NCBI RefSeq assembly: GCF_024599795.1
Contig: NZ_CP102246.1
Location: 2,976,001 to 3,040,000 of the forward strand
Source of the DNA: Enterobacter cloacae complex sp. R_G8
Lineage (GTDB): Bacteria; Pseudomonadota; Gammaproteobacteria; Enterobacterales; Enterobacteriaceae
DNA length: 64,000 bases
Direction of reading: 5' to 3'
Shown here in pieces: positions 9,034-17,637 of this stretch. Both the position numbers and the translations under genes were made by a program. How positions within the stretch are numbered: the stretch's first letter is position 1; the number at the start of each line of letters is the position of its first letter. Under the pieces are notes generated by a model. It searched no databases and was not told the origin of the DNA. It saw only the letters and a program-made list of their open reading frames with translations.

Positions 9034-12000
9034 ACATGAGAAGAACAAAAGAGACAGTTAACCTCTCCGCCTGGGCGCTTAAAAATCAGCAGATGGTCAG
9101 TTTCTTTATGCTGTTAGTCATGGCGATGGGCGTGTTCTGTTACGAGCGCCTGCCGCGCAACGAAGATCCGGCGTTTACCATCAAAACGGCCGTGGTCTCC
9201 GCGCAGTGGCCGGGGGCATCGGAAGCGGACACGACCCGTCTGCTGACGGATACGCTTGAGAAAAAATTACAGGAGGTCCCCTGGCTTGATTATATCGAAA
9301 GCGAAACCCGGGCTGGACGTACCGTTATACATGTCAATCTGCGCGATGACACGCCGCCGCAAACGGTGCCGGATATCTGGTACCAGGTGCGGAAGAAAAT
9401 GCAGGATATCGCCCCGTCCCTGCCAGAAGGTGTTCAGGGCCCTGCCGTCAACGATGAATTTGACGACACGTTCGGCACGATTTATGGCTTTATCCCCGAA
9501 GGCTATTCCCTGCGGGAGGTTCGGGATCGGGTGGAGACACTGCGTCGGGAGCTGATGTCCCTGCCGGATATAGGCAAAACCACCCTGCTGGGTGAACAGC
9601 AGGAACAGATGGTTCTGGCCTTTTCCCCGGCCCGTCTGGCGGGGATGGGTCTGGATATTCAGCAGGTTGCAGAGGCGCTCAGGGCGCAGAATGCCGTCGT
9701 CCCGGCGGGCATCATGCGCACGGGGCAGGAGAACATCGCACTCCGCGTCAGCGGTGCGCTCACCTCAGAGGAGAGTTTACGCGCGGTCACGCTGCATATT
9801 AACAATCGTTATCTTCCCCTGACCGACATTGCCACCCTCACCCGGGAAAACGCCGAGCCGCCCTCGCCGGCGTTCCGCGTCAACGGAAAACCGGCTATCG
9901 GGCTGGCGATTTCAATGGCGCCGACAGGCAATATGCTGCGTTTTGGCGCCGCATTGAATCAACGAGTGGCCGCCCTCAGCGCCGGGCTGCCGCACGGTAT
10001 CGAGATGGTGAAAGTCGCCGATCAATCCGCGGTGGTCAGCGACGCGGTGAGGGGTTTTATCAGGGTTCTTACTGAAGCGGTGGTGATCGTCCTGGCCGTT
10101 TCATTTGTCTCTCTGGGGCTACGGGCGGGGCTGGTTGTGGCTGCGGCAATCCCGCTGGTTCTGGCCATGACCTTCGCCGGAATGATGCTGGCCGGGATTG
10201 GCCTGCAGCGCATCTCGCTCGGGGCACTGATTATTGCGCTGGGTCTGCTGGTGGATGACGCCATGATCACCGTGGAAACCATGGTTTCTCGTCTGGAGGC
10301 TGGCGATTCCCGTCGGCAGGCGGCAACCCGGGCATTCACCACGACGGCATTCCCGATGCTCACCGGCACCCTGGTGATGATCGCCGGATTTATTCCGGTC
10401 GGCTTTGCGGCATCCAGCGCGGGTGAATACTGCTTTTCTCTGTTTGCGGTCGTGCTGATTGCCCTGCTGTGTTCATGGGTGGTCGCGATCCTGTTTTCAC
10501 CGCTGACCGGAACATGGCTGCTGCCGGAGAACATCAGGCATCATACCTCCGGCCCGGGGCGGCTCGCACGCGGCTATCACTGGCTGCTGCGCAAGGTTTT
10601 GCGCCACCGACTCGCCACCGTGCTTTGCGCCCTTGCCGCACTGGGTTTGTCCCTGTACGGGACGACGTTTATGCAGGGCGAGTTTTTCCCCGCGTCCGAC
10701 AGACCAGAGCTGCTGGTGAGCCTGACGCTTCCGGCCAACGCCTCACAGCCGGAAACGCAAAGAGAGGCCGAAAAGCTGGAAAAGGCGCTGGCAGGTAATA
10801 GCAATATCGATCATTACTCAACATACGTGGGATCGGGCGCCATCCGTTTTTATCTGCCAATGGATGTGCTGCTGGAGAATGAAAACAGTGCCCAGTTGGT
10901 GGTGGTCGCGAAAAGCCTCACCGCCCGCGACCGTCTGCACGCACAGCTGAACAAGATACTGGCGACGCAATTTAGCGACATTATCACGCGCGTATCGCCC
11001 CTGGAGCTCGGGCCCCCGGTCGGCTGGCCCATCAAATACCGGGTTAGCGGGCCGGACTATGTGAAGGTTCGGGCGCTGGCGAATCACCTGACGGACGTGA
11101 TTGGCCGGTCACCGCTCACACGTGAAGTCAACCAGACCGCCGGTGAACCGGAGAGAGTAATTACCCTTGCGGTGAATCAGACGGCGGCCCGGGCTGCGGG
11201 CGTGTCGTCAGAAAGTCTGGCCCGGACGCTGAATACGGTCTGGTCCGGCAGCGTCGTGACCTCGATACGCGATAATGACCGGCTGGTGGATGTGGTGCTC
11301 CGCGCCAGAGACAGTGAACGTCTTAATCTGGCCACACTGTCGTCGCTGACCGTTGAGGGGAACGATGGCAAAAAAATTCCGCTCAGTGCTGTCGCAACGC
11401 CGGTCTGGGGTGTGGACGATCCGGTTGTCTGGCGTCGTCAGCGCCTGCCGTTTATCACCGTGCAAACTGACCTTACGCCGGGGCTCAGAGCCGAGGTCGT
11501 CTCCGCCGCGCTGCGCCCGGTGGTGGATAAACTGCGTGCCCGATTGCCTGCGGGCTACCGTATTGAGGAAGGCGGCGCGGTTGCGGAGTCCGATAAAGGA
11601 AACCGGTCTGTCTTTACCGTTCTTCCGGTGACGCTGGTCATTATGTTGTTATTGCTGATGCTTCAGCTACGACGCTATTCACGGATGTTTCTGGCGCTGT
11701 TCATGGCCCCGTTTGGCTTACCGGGCATCGTTCTGGCGATGCTGCCGGGCGGAACACCGATGGGGTTCGTCGCCCTGCTGGGCGTGATCGCGCTGGCGGG
11801 CATGATCATTCGTAACGCGGTGATCCTGATCGGCGAAGCTGACAGCAATCTGGCTCAGGGGATGACGAACGATGCCGCCATTATTGCAGCCGCAGAGCAC
11901 CGGGCCAGACCTATCTGTCTGACCGCCTGTGCCGCCATTCTGGGCATGATCCCCATCTCGCACCAGGTATTCTGGGGACCGATGGCGTATGCCATTATCG

Positions 12001-12104
12001 GGGGGTTGCTGGTCGCGACGCTGGTCACACTCACGGTACTGCCCGCGTCGTTCAGTCTGTTATTACAGTGGGGGGACGCTTTACGCAACCGGCGCAACGT
12101 ATAG
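9030..12104 (+). CDS. RND efflux pump inner-membrane subunit
   Basis: At 1024 residues this has the normal length and duplicated plan of the AcrB superfamily: a helix near residue 25, a large periplasmic loop, helices 2-6 (about 335-495), a second loop, then the last helices (about 865-1010). The proton-relay aspartates are present in helix 4 as Asp409-Asp410 (GLLVDDAMITVE). The N-terminal loop keeps WPGASEADTTRLLTD. It exports substrates driven by proton flow. It looks more like the TriC/VexH-type drug and lipid exporters than like AcrB itself, but this is an impression, and the substrate is unknown. It is convergent with the N-acetyltransferase gene. Confidence 0.93.
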   Translation: MNMRRTKETVNLSAWALKNQQMVSFFMLLVMAMGVFCYERLPRNEDPAFTIKTAVVSAQWPGASEADTTRLLTDTLEKKLQEVPWLDYIESETRAGRTVIHVNLRDDTPPQTVPDIWYQVRKKMQDIAPSLPEGVQGPAVNDEFDDTFGTIYGFIPEGYSLREVRDRVETLRRELMSLPDIGKTTLLGEQQEQMVLAFSPARLAGMGLDIQQVAEALRAQNAVVPAGIMRTGQENIALRVSGALTSEESLRAVTLHINNRYLPLTDIATLTRENAEPPSPAFRVNGKPAIGLAISMAPTGNMLRFGAALNQRVAALSAGLPHGIEMVKVADQSAVVSDAVRGFIRVLTEAVVIVLAVSFVSLGLRAGLVVAAAIPLVLAMTFAGMMLAGIGLQRISLGALIIALGLLVDDAMITVETMVSRLEAGDSRRQAATRAFTTTAFPMLTGTLVMIAGFIPVGFAASSAGEYCFSLFAVVLIALLCSWVVAILFSPLTGTWLLPENIRHHTSGPGRLARGYHWLLRKVLRHRLATVLCALAALGLSLYGTTFMQGEFFPASDRPELLVSLTLPANASQPETQREAEKLEKALAGNSNIDHYSTYVGSGAIRFYLPMDVLLENENSAQLVVVAKSLTARDRLHAQLNKILATQFSDIITRVSPLELGPPVGWPIKYRVSGPDYVKVRALANHLTDVIGRSPLTREVNQTAGEPERVITLAVNQTAARAAGVSSESLARTLNTVWSGSVVTSIRDNDRLVDVVLRARDSERLNLATLSSLTVEGNDGKKIPLSAVATPVWGVDDPVVWRRQRLPFITVQTDLTPGLRAEVVSAALRPVVDKLRARLPAGYRIEEGGAVAESDKGNRSVFTVLPVTLVIMLLLLMLQLRRYSRMFLALFMAPFGLPGIVLAMLPGGTPMGFVALLGVIALAGMIIRNAVILIGEADSNLAQGMTNDAAIIAAAEHRARPICLTACAAILGMIPISHQVFWGPMAYAIIGGLLVATLVTLTVLPASFSLLLQWGDALRNRRNV

Positions 12105-12138
12105 ACCCGGTCTGTGCGCAAGAGATCCCCCCGGTCCG

Positions 12139-12906
12139 TTACGCGGCCGTCAGCGCAAAACGGGTTCTCAGGACCTCAGCAATATCCTCTTCCGCCAGTT
12201 GCTGTGTCTTTGTGCCATTTGCGGTGATGGTCTTCAGCATATTGCCCAGCAGGATCTGGCGTCCTTCGGGGTGATGCTGCACGACCACTCGCTTCTGCAC
12301 AAAGATGGCGTCAGGATGGGTTGAATTCAGGTAGTTGGCCGGAATGAAATCAACCCATTCCTGAACAGAGAGATCAAAACCGTATTGATTAGCCCACGCC
12401 CCCTCCACCTTCGCCTGGAGCAGGTACTCGCCCCTTGCGTGACGGGTAAGGCGGAAGGTGTCGAAATCTTGTCCGATATCGACATCAAGCATGTCGAGGG
12501 CCATCGGCGCACGGATGCCATAGCTGCCAAACCCGAGGTCGCAGAGCCACTGACGGCCCTCCACCTCCGCCACCACCGCCATATGGGTTTTTGGGCGACG
12601 TGCCGGGTAGAACATGGGGCGCGCCGCCACAAAACGCCAGGAAATGCCTAACGCCGCCAGCGCCATGGCAAACAGCCCGTTGACCTCGTAGCAATAGCCG
12701 CCGCGCCCCTGATGCAGGATCTTATCGACAATCTCTTCGGGTACCAGCGAGACCATTTTGCCTGCCTGTACGTCCAGATTTTCAAAAGGGACCGCAAAGA
12801 GCTGATGACGCATCAGCGCATGCAGGGTGGCGGTATCGGCCGCCGCTGGCCCGGTATAGTTTATGCGTTTGAAATAGGTAGAAATATCAAAGTTGTCGCT
12901 GTGCAT
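12139..12906 (-). CDS. Arylamine N-acetyltransferase
   Basis: The 255-residue protein is a NAT family enzyme with the full catalytic triad: Cys72 in RGGYCYEVNG, His108 in KTHMAVVAEV and Asp123 in LCDLGFGSYG. It also has the PFENLDV motif near residue 40. It moves an acetyl group from acetyl-CoA to arylamines and hydrazines. It differs clearly from E. coli NhoA, so I give no symbol. The gene is divergent from a MocR-type regulator, with a palindrome between them, so it is the likely target. It is slightly shorter than the family's usual 270-285 residues. Confidence 0.92.
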   Translation of the reverse strand: MHSDNFDISTYFKRINYTGPAAADTATLHALMRHQLFAVPFENLDVQAGKMVSLVPEEIVDKILHQGRGGYCYEVNGLFAMALAALGISWRFVAARPMFYPARRPKTHMAVVAEVEGRQWLCDLGFGSYGIRAPMALDMLDVDIGQDFDTFRLTRHARGEYLLQAKVEGAWANQYGFDLSVQEWVDFIPANYLNSTHPDAIFVQKRVVVQHHPEGRQILLGNMLKTITANGTKTQQLAEEDIAEVLRTRFALTAA

Positions 12907-12959
12907 AGTGCCTCCTTGTCCTGAACATGCCGGACACTATAGATGGCGCTCCGCATTGG

Positions 12960-12996
12960 CTGTATAGTCAGTTTTATCGAAAATCAGACTGTACAG
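12960..12996. promoter_or_regulatory. Inverted repeat between NAT and MocR genes, candidate MocR operator
   Basis: CTGTATAGTC at 12960-12969 is mirrored by GACTGTACAG at 12987-12996, with TTTT and AAAA tracts inside, giving one near-perfect palindrome. The unit CTGTAyAG also recurs as a direct repeat 29 bases apart. MocR/PdxR regulators usually bind paired sites of this kind between themselves and a divergent target. The site ends 5 bases before the regulator's start codon. Confidence 0.55.
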
Positions 12997-13001
12997 ATCC
13001 C

Positions 13002-14444
13002 ATGTCCGTCCCGTCCCCCCATTACCGCCGGATTGCAGAGATGCTGCGCCTTACCCTGGCTTCAGGTGCATTGCGACCCGGTGACCGGATGATCTCCGCG
13101 CGTAAACTGGCAGAGCGCGAGCACGTTAGCCTCCCGACGGCCCTCGAAGCCCTTCGTTGCCTCGAGGCCGAAGGCCTGATTGTTGCCCGTCCGCGTTCGG
13201 GCTATTACGTCCACCAGCCCCGCGTGCCACAGAACGAGCCATCATCCCACACGCCTCCCGGCCCGGTACCGGTGACCATGTCAGCCATCGCCCGCTCGCT
13301 TTTCAGTCGCGCAGAAGCGCGCCTGGTGCCACTGGGGGCCGCACTGCCCGACCCCACCTGGCTACCGGGAGATACGTTGCATCGCGCGCTTCATGCGGCC
13401 AGCCGTCGTCTGGAAGCACACGGTCAGAGCTACAGCCTGCCGCCGGGGCGAGTGGATCTGCGCAACAGGGTCGCCGCACGCGCGGCACAGTGGGGAGCCC
13501 ATTTTGGTGCAGTCGATCTGGTCATCACCGCGGGTGCAACGCAGGCGCTGCGTCTGGCTTTGCGGGCCGTGTGCCAGCCGGGTGATGTGGTGGCGATTGA
13601 GTCCCCCGCTTACTTCGGCACGCTACTGCTGCTGGAGGATTTAGGTCTGAAGGCGTTGCAGATCCCAACCGATCCCGTCGAAGGCCTGTTACTGGCACCG
13701 CTGGCTGAGGCCATTCGCTGTCACCGTCCCGCGGCTGTGCTGGCCTCGCCCACGGTGCAAAATCCGCTCGGCGCCAGCATGTCCGTCGCTGGTAAACAGG
13801 AGCTGGTTGCCCTGCTTGAAGAGGCGGGCATCCCTCTTATTGAGGACGATGTTTATGGGGACCTGGTGGGTGAAGGCCAACGGCCTCCGGCCTGCAAGGC
13901 CTTCGACCAGAGCGGGAATGTGCTCTACTGTAGCTCATTGTCCAAAACCCTTGCGCCAGGCTGGCGTATCGGGTGGATTGCCGCCGGACGTTACCACACG
14001 CAGGTCTTACAGGCCCGCATGGCCGGGGAGTGGGCAGGCGCACCGTTAATTGAAGCCGCGACGAGCGAAATACTCGCCAGTGGTGACTACGATCGCCATC
14101 TTCGACGGTTGAAAGTTCGCATCGCCGAAGGGATACAGGCCGTTACCGCGCGGGTGGAGGCGTGCTTCCCGCCGGGTACGCGTATTACCGCCCCCGCCGC
14201 CGGTTTCTTGCTGTGGGTTGAACTTCCACACCAGGTCAATGCGCTGGAGGTGCATCGTCGCGCGCTGGCGCTGGGCATTGGCGTCAGCCCTGGCCCGCTG
14301 TTTTCCCCGGGGGCGGAGCTGATGAACTTCCTGCGCTTAAATTGCGCGAATGAACCCACGCCCCAGTTGCTCAACGCTGTGGAACAGATCGGCGCGATTT
14401 GTCACGAGCTGGCGGGTACCGCGTTCAGAGCGTCGATGCGTTAA
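13002..14444 (+). CDS. MocR/PdxR-type regulator (GntR helix-turn-helix fused to aminotransferase)
   Basis: From the ATG at 13002 the product has 480 residues. A GntR-type winged helix comes first (RIAEMLRLTLASGALRPGDRM, then SARKLAEREHVSLPTALEALRCLEAEG). A fold-type I aminotransferase domain follows, with the PLP lysine in SSLSKTLAPGWRIGW and conserved NPLG and DDVYGD stretches. Such fusions bind PLP and regulate vitamin B6, amine or amino acid genes rather than act as enzymes. The frame is open back to 12927, but that would place the palindrome inside the coding region. The divergent N-acetyltransferase is the probable target; the effector is unknown. Confidence 0.9.
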   Translation: MSVPSPHYRRIAEMLRLTLASGALRPGDRMISARKLAEREHVSLPTALEALRCLEAEGLIVARPRSGYYVHQPRVPQNEPSSHTPPGPVPVTMSAIARSLFSRAEARLVPLGAALPDPTWLPGDTLHRALHAASRRLEAHGQSYSLPPGRVDLRNRVAARAAQWGAHFGAVDLVITAGATQALRLALRAVCQPGDVVAIESPAYFGTLLLLEDLGLKALQIPTDPVEGLLLAPLAEAIRCHRPAAVLASPTVQNPLGASMSVAGKQELVALLEEAGIPLIEDDVYGDLVGEGQRPPACKAFDQSGNVLYCSSLSKTLAPGWRIGWIAAGRYHTQVLQARMAGEWAGAPLIEAATSEILASGDYDRHLRRLKVRIAEGIQAVTARVEACFPPGTRITAPAAGFLLWVELPHQVNALEVHRRALALGIGVSPGPLFSPGAELMNFLRLNCANEPTPQLLNAVEQIGAICHELAGTAFRASMR

Positions 14445-14490
14445 TGGTTACTGACTGGCTTGATCGTCTCTGCATACCGCATGGTGGCAT

Positions 14491-14937
14491 TCAGAAATTG
14501 AAAACGGAAAGATTTTTAATATCGGCGTGTGGATTGGCGTTTTTTACCGCTATCAAAAAAGCAGAGAAATTATGATTAAACATCGTTACGTTCGGGTAAA
14601 ACTGCACCTGTTTTTCCCTTCCGTTTTCAACATAGATTACTGACCAGATCCGACGATTATTAACCATCGTCGATCCCGGCTTAATGTTTACTATCCTGGC
14701 CAGTTCAATCTGAGTGGTTCTATCCTTCTGAATTTCATAAAAATAGCGCTCATCATAAAAATAAACCTTGCGGGAAAAACAATCAAAAAACCACGGGTTA
14801 GTGGATATTTTCTTCTTACCATGGGCATCTGAAACGATGCGTTTTGGCTGGCGAAATGACCTCACTCCATTCCTTATCACCAGACATAACCCAATAACCG
14901 GCAGAGCCATTAATAAAACGCTGATTGCTTCCCGCAT
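14491..14937 (-). CDS. Hypothetical membrane-anchored protein
   Basis: This 148-residue product is not recognised. It has one N-terminal membrane helix (about residues 4-20, ISVLLMALPVIGLCLVI), a basic segment, and a soluble C-terminal part rich in aromatic residues (FYDERYFYEIQ). The pattern fits an inner-membrane protein with a small cytoplasmic beta domain of the PH-like type, but that is a guess. Its codon use is AT-rich (many AAA, AAT, TTT) against the GC-rich genes on both sides, which points to transfer. A GTG at 14946 is an alternative start. It is convergent with the MocR gene. Confidence 0.65.
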   Translation of the reverse strand: MREAISVLLMALPVIGLCLVIRNGVRSFRQPKRIVSDAHGKKKISTNPWFFDCFSRKVYFYDERYFYEIQKDRTTQIELARIVNIKPGSTMVNNRRIWSVIYVENGREKQVQFYPNVTMFNHNFSAFLIAVKNANPHADIKNLSVFNF

Positions 14938-15009
14938 ATTCACCAATCCCGTTGATCACCGTCATGAGCGAGTATAACGGGTTCGTTCCTGAGAACAACA
15001 TGCCCCCTG

Positions 15010-16068
15010 TCAGGGAATAATGCGTGCCGCCCTGAGCTGTGCGAACAGGCTGAAAAACATCTCGTCGGTGGCCCGCATGGCGGTGAATCCCGCCCGTCGC
15101 AGCTTGCTGCCATCACCAAACATGTCGTAATGCCAGCCAAACACGAAGTCGGCAAACTGTCCGTCGTTCAGCTGCAAAATCTCGCTTTCCACCAGCCCGC
15201 GAGCTGCGGCAAGTTCGCGCCATACCGCACGGTAGTCCGTAAACAGCTGCTGAAATGAGAGCCGGACCGGGGGGGCAGACTCCAGTTCAAACCAGCGTGC
15301 AATGCGTGGCCACAGCTCGCTCCAGCGCCAGATATCCCCGTTATTCACGTTGAATGCCTGGTTCTCTGCTGCCGGCGACGTGGCGGCCCACATGGTCGCC
15401 TCTGCCAGCAATTCGCCGTCGGTATGATCAACAATGCTGTGCCAGGTCTGTTCAGAGCCGGGAAAACGCAGCGGTAAATCCAGCGCCTTACACAATGAGG
15501 CGTACAGCGCGATGCTCAGGGCAAGATTCATGGTGTTGCCTGGCACCGTGCTACCCACCACACCCGGTCTGATGGCGCTCCAGTGCCACTGTTTTCCGCG
15601 TTGAAAATCGCTAAGCCACCTGAGCTGGGCCGCATTAAACTCTGCCCCCGGTACGCCGGGATCGCTTTCACGTGCCGGGGTTTTAAACGGGCCAAGATGC
15701 GCGCCGTAGACTTTGTAGCCCTGCATCAGGCTGACCGTCTCAAGAGGGGCCGTGTTTTCGAGATTACTGACCAGATGGCGCAGCATGGTGACGTTCGGTT
15801 CAACCATCTCTGTCCAGTTCGCGGCGTTGACCCAGGCGCTGTAAAACACATGAGTGATCCCGCTGAGCGCTGACAGTGCCCGCGCGCTGTCCTGCGCATC
15901 CAGTAAATCGACATTAACCATCGCAATGCCGTCAGGGTGAGATACCGCCTGGCGGCTCAGGCCAATAACCTCCCACTGATGGCGCAAAAGCGTTTTGACC
16001 AGCTGATTGCCAACAATCCCGCTGGCGCCAGCGACCAGTGCGACCCTGTGTTGCTGCGTCTTATTCAT
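15010..16068 (-). CDS. PRISE-like SDR family reductase
   Basis: The 352-residue protein has an N-terminal Rossmann motif (VAGASGIVGNQL, residues 13-24). It also has the look of the extended SDR family that includes plant progesterone 5-beta-reductase and iridoid synthase: SLMQGYKVYGAHLGPFKTPARE, then WSAIRPGVVGSTVPGN. Such enzymes reduce enones using NADPH. The ATG at 16068 has a GGAGA ribosome site; the open frame reaching 16146 would run through the divergent promoter region. It is divergent from a LysR regulator at 16166, the likely controller. The natural substrate is unknown. Confidence 0.82.
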   Translation of the reverse strand: MNKTQQHRVALVAGASGIVGNQLVKTLLRHQWEVIGLSRQAVSHPDGIAMVNVDLLDAQDSARALSALSGITHVFYSAWVNAANWTEMVEPNVTMLRHLVSNLENTAPLETVSLMQGYKVYGAHLGPFKTPARESDPGVPGAEFNAAQLRWLSDFQRGKQWHWSAIRPGVVGSTVPGNTMNLALSIALYASLCKALDLPLRFPGSEQTWHSIVDHTDGELLAEATMWAATSPAAENQAFNVNNGDIWRWSELWPRIARWFELESAPPVRLSFQQLFTDYRAVWRELAAARGLVESEILQLNDGQFADFVFGWHYDMFGDGSKLRRAGFTAMRATDEMFFSLFAQLRAARIIP

Positions 16069-16165
16069 GGTGTTTCTCCGAAAGGGGTGACAGACACAGT
16101 GTGATCTATTATTTTTTCCTGATATATCCCCCGAATCCGATGGCATTTATAAGCAGAATCACGAA

Positions 16166-17053
16166 ATGAATAATAAGCTCAACGCCATTTCCACCTTTCT
16201 GCGCGTCGCCGAAGCCGGCTCCTTTTCCGCTGCCGCCCGCCTGGCCGGGATCAAGCAGTCCGCCGTCAGCCAGCAGATCGCCGCCCTTGAGGAAGAGCTC
16301 GGTGTGGTATTGCTGCATCGTACAACGCGCAGGATGAAGCTCACCGCGCAGGGTGAGCGTTACCGGCGGGATATGCAGCTTGTGCTGGAGGCCATGCAGG
16401 AAGCAGAGCGACGCCTGAACCCGGTTGAGCATCAATATCAGGGGGCCGTACATGTGCAGTTGCCGAGTGGCCTGGGCCAGATCGTGTTGCCGCGCCTGCT
16501 GACACTACAGCGCATGAATCCTGAATTACATCTGCAGGTTTCGCTTGATGACCGTATCGCCGATCTGGTCACCGAAGGAGTGGATGTGGCGCTACGACTG
16601 AGCGCAGAGCCTCCGCAAACCCACGCGGCACGCGTACTGGCACGCATTGAAACGCCACTCTTTGCTGCCCCGTCATTCCCGCCGGTAGAGTCCGTGTACG
16701 CGCTGGCGGCGCTTCCCCACGTGCGATTCAGCGGTATCCCGCTGGACGCACCTCTTCGCCTGGTTTCTGATGACGAAACGATTGATATTGCAGTGAATAC
16801 CGTTTTCCGGGCCAATACCAGCGACGCCCTGTTACAGGCGCTGGAGGCAGGCATGGGTATTGGCGGTATGCAGCTACCGCTCGCGGCACGGGCGTTGCAA
16901 ACCGGTACGCTGGTGCCGGTACTCCCCGCGTGGCGGTTACCCGACCGCTTTCTCTATGCGGTTTACCCGGACGCTCGCTTTATTCCACACAGGGTCAGAA
17001 GCGTTGTCGGGGTCATAGAACAGCTACTGCCTGAAATAATTAAGAAAAATTAA
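16166..17053 (+). CDS. LysR family transcriptional regulator
   Basis: The 295-residue product has the LysR helix-turn-helix at residues 3-60 (FLRVAEAGSFSAAARLAGIKQSAVSQQIAALEEELG) and a type 2 periplasmic-binding-protein effector domain from about residue 90. The LLHRTTRRMKLTAQGERY stretch places it in the CrgA/DsdC-like branch. It is divergent from the PRISE-like reductase with about 97 bases between start codons. This is the normal layout for a LysR gene and its target. The effector is unknown. Confidence 0.9.
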   Translation: MNNKLNAISTFLRVAEAGSFSAAARLAGIKQSAVSQQIAALEEELGVVLLHRTTRRMKLTAQGERYRRDMQLVLEAMQEAERRLNPVEHQYQGAVHVQLPSGLGQIVLPRLLTLQRMNPELHLQVSLDDRIADLVTEGVDVALRLSAEPPQTHAARVLARIETPLFAAPSFPPVESVYALAALPHVRFSGIPLDAPLRLVSDDETIDIAVNTVFRANTSDALLQALEAGMGIGGMQLPLAARALQTGTLVPVLPAWRLPDRFLYAVYPDARFIPHRVRSVVGVIEQLLPEIIKKN

Positions 17054-17166
17054 ACATTCCTGGATGCATACTCGCCAGCGCGCCTTGTTGAACTAAAATT
17101 TTTCGACTTTCAACGAGTTCCGGAAAATTCCCCTCCCGTCTCTTGATCGTTCTGGTTAATCATGAA

Positions 17167-17186
17167 TACTGTATATAAACACAGTA
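17167..17186. promoter_or_regulatory. LexA (SOS) box upstream of umuDC
   Basis: TACTGTATATAAACACAGTA matches the E. coli SOS consensus (CTG-N10-CAG within the longer TACTGTATATA...ACAGTA form) with no evident mismatch. It ends 16 bases before the umuD start, a normal place for LexA repression. Confidence 0.95.
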
Positions 17187-17202
17187 ATATGAGTTAACCA
17201 TT

Positions 17203-17637
17203 ATGCAGTTGATCTCTCCTTTGGGGCCTGATGCCACGCTATTGCTTCCGTTGTTTATGGAGCGGGTGCCCTGTGGCTTCCCCAGCCCTGCTCAGGATTA
17301 TGTCGAGGACAGCCTTGACCTGAACAAGCTGGTGATCAAACACCCCAGCGCGACCTATTTTGTCAGGGTGAGCGGTGATTCGATGATTGGCGCAGGGATC
17401 AGCCATGGCGACCTGCTGGTGGTTGACCGTTCGTTAACCGCCGTTCATGGCGATATTGTGATTGCGGCGGTCGCGGGCGAATTTACCGTGAAGGAGCTGC
17501 AAACGCATCCGCGTCTTCAGCTCATCCCCCATAATCCTGACTACGCGCCGGTCGTTTTTGCCGCGGAAGACGAGCTGGAGATCTTCGGCGTTGTGACGTT
17601 TACCCTGAAAGCTAACCGCCATGTTCGCGCTCGTTGA
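17203..17637 (+). CDS. umuD: DNA polymerase V accessory protein UmuD
   Basis: The 144-residue protein has the self-cleavage site Cys24-Gly25 (VPCGFPSP) and the Ser60/Lys97 catalytic pair (SGDSM and FTVKEL), at the same numbers as in E. coli. RecA filaments trigger its cleavage to UmuD', which joins UmuC to form polymerase V for translesion synthesis. It is controlled by a near-perfect LexA box. The gene overlaps umuC by 17 bases. The first 20 residues and the C-terminus (KANRHVRAR) differ from E. coli K-12. Confidence 0.96.
   Translation: MQLISPLGPDATLLLPLFMERVPCGFPSPAQDYVEDSLDLNKLVIKHPSATYFVRVSGDSMIGAGISHGDLLVVDRSLTAVHGDIVIAAVAGEFTVKELQTHPRLQLIPHNPDYAPVVFAAEDELEIFGVVTFTLKANRHVRAR

Noticed and set aside
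14816..15001. Alternative minus-strand start region for the orphan gene at 14.5-14.9 kb
   Set aside because: It is in another frame and has no ribosome site or family support; the frame ending at 14491 gives a clear membrane helix.
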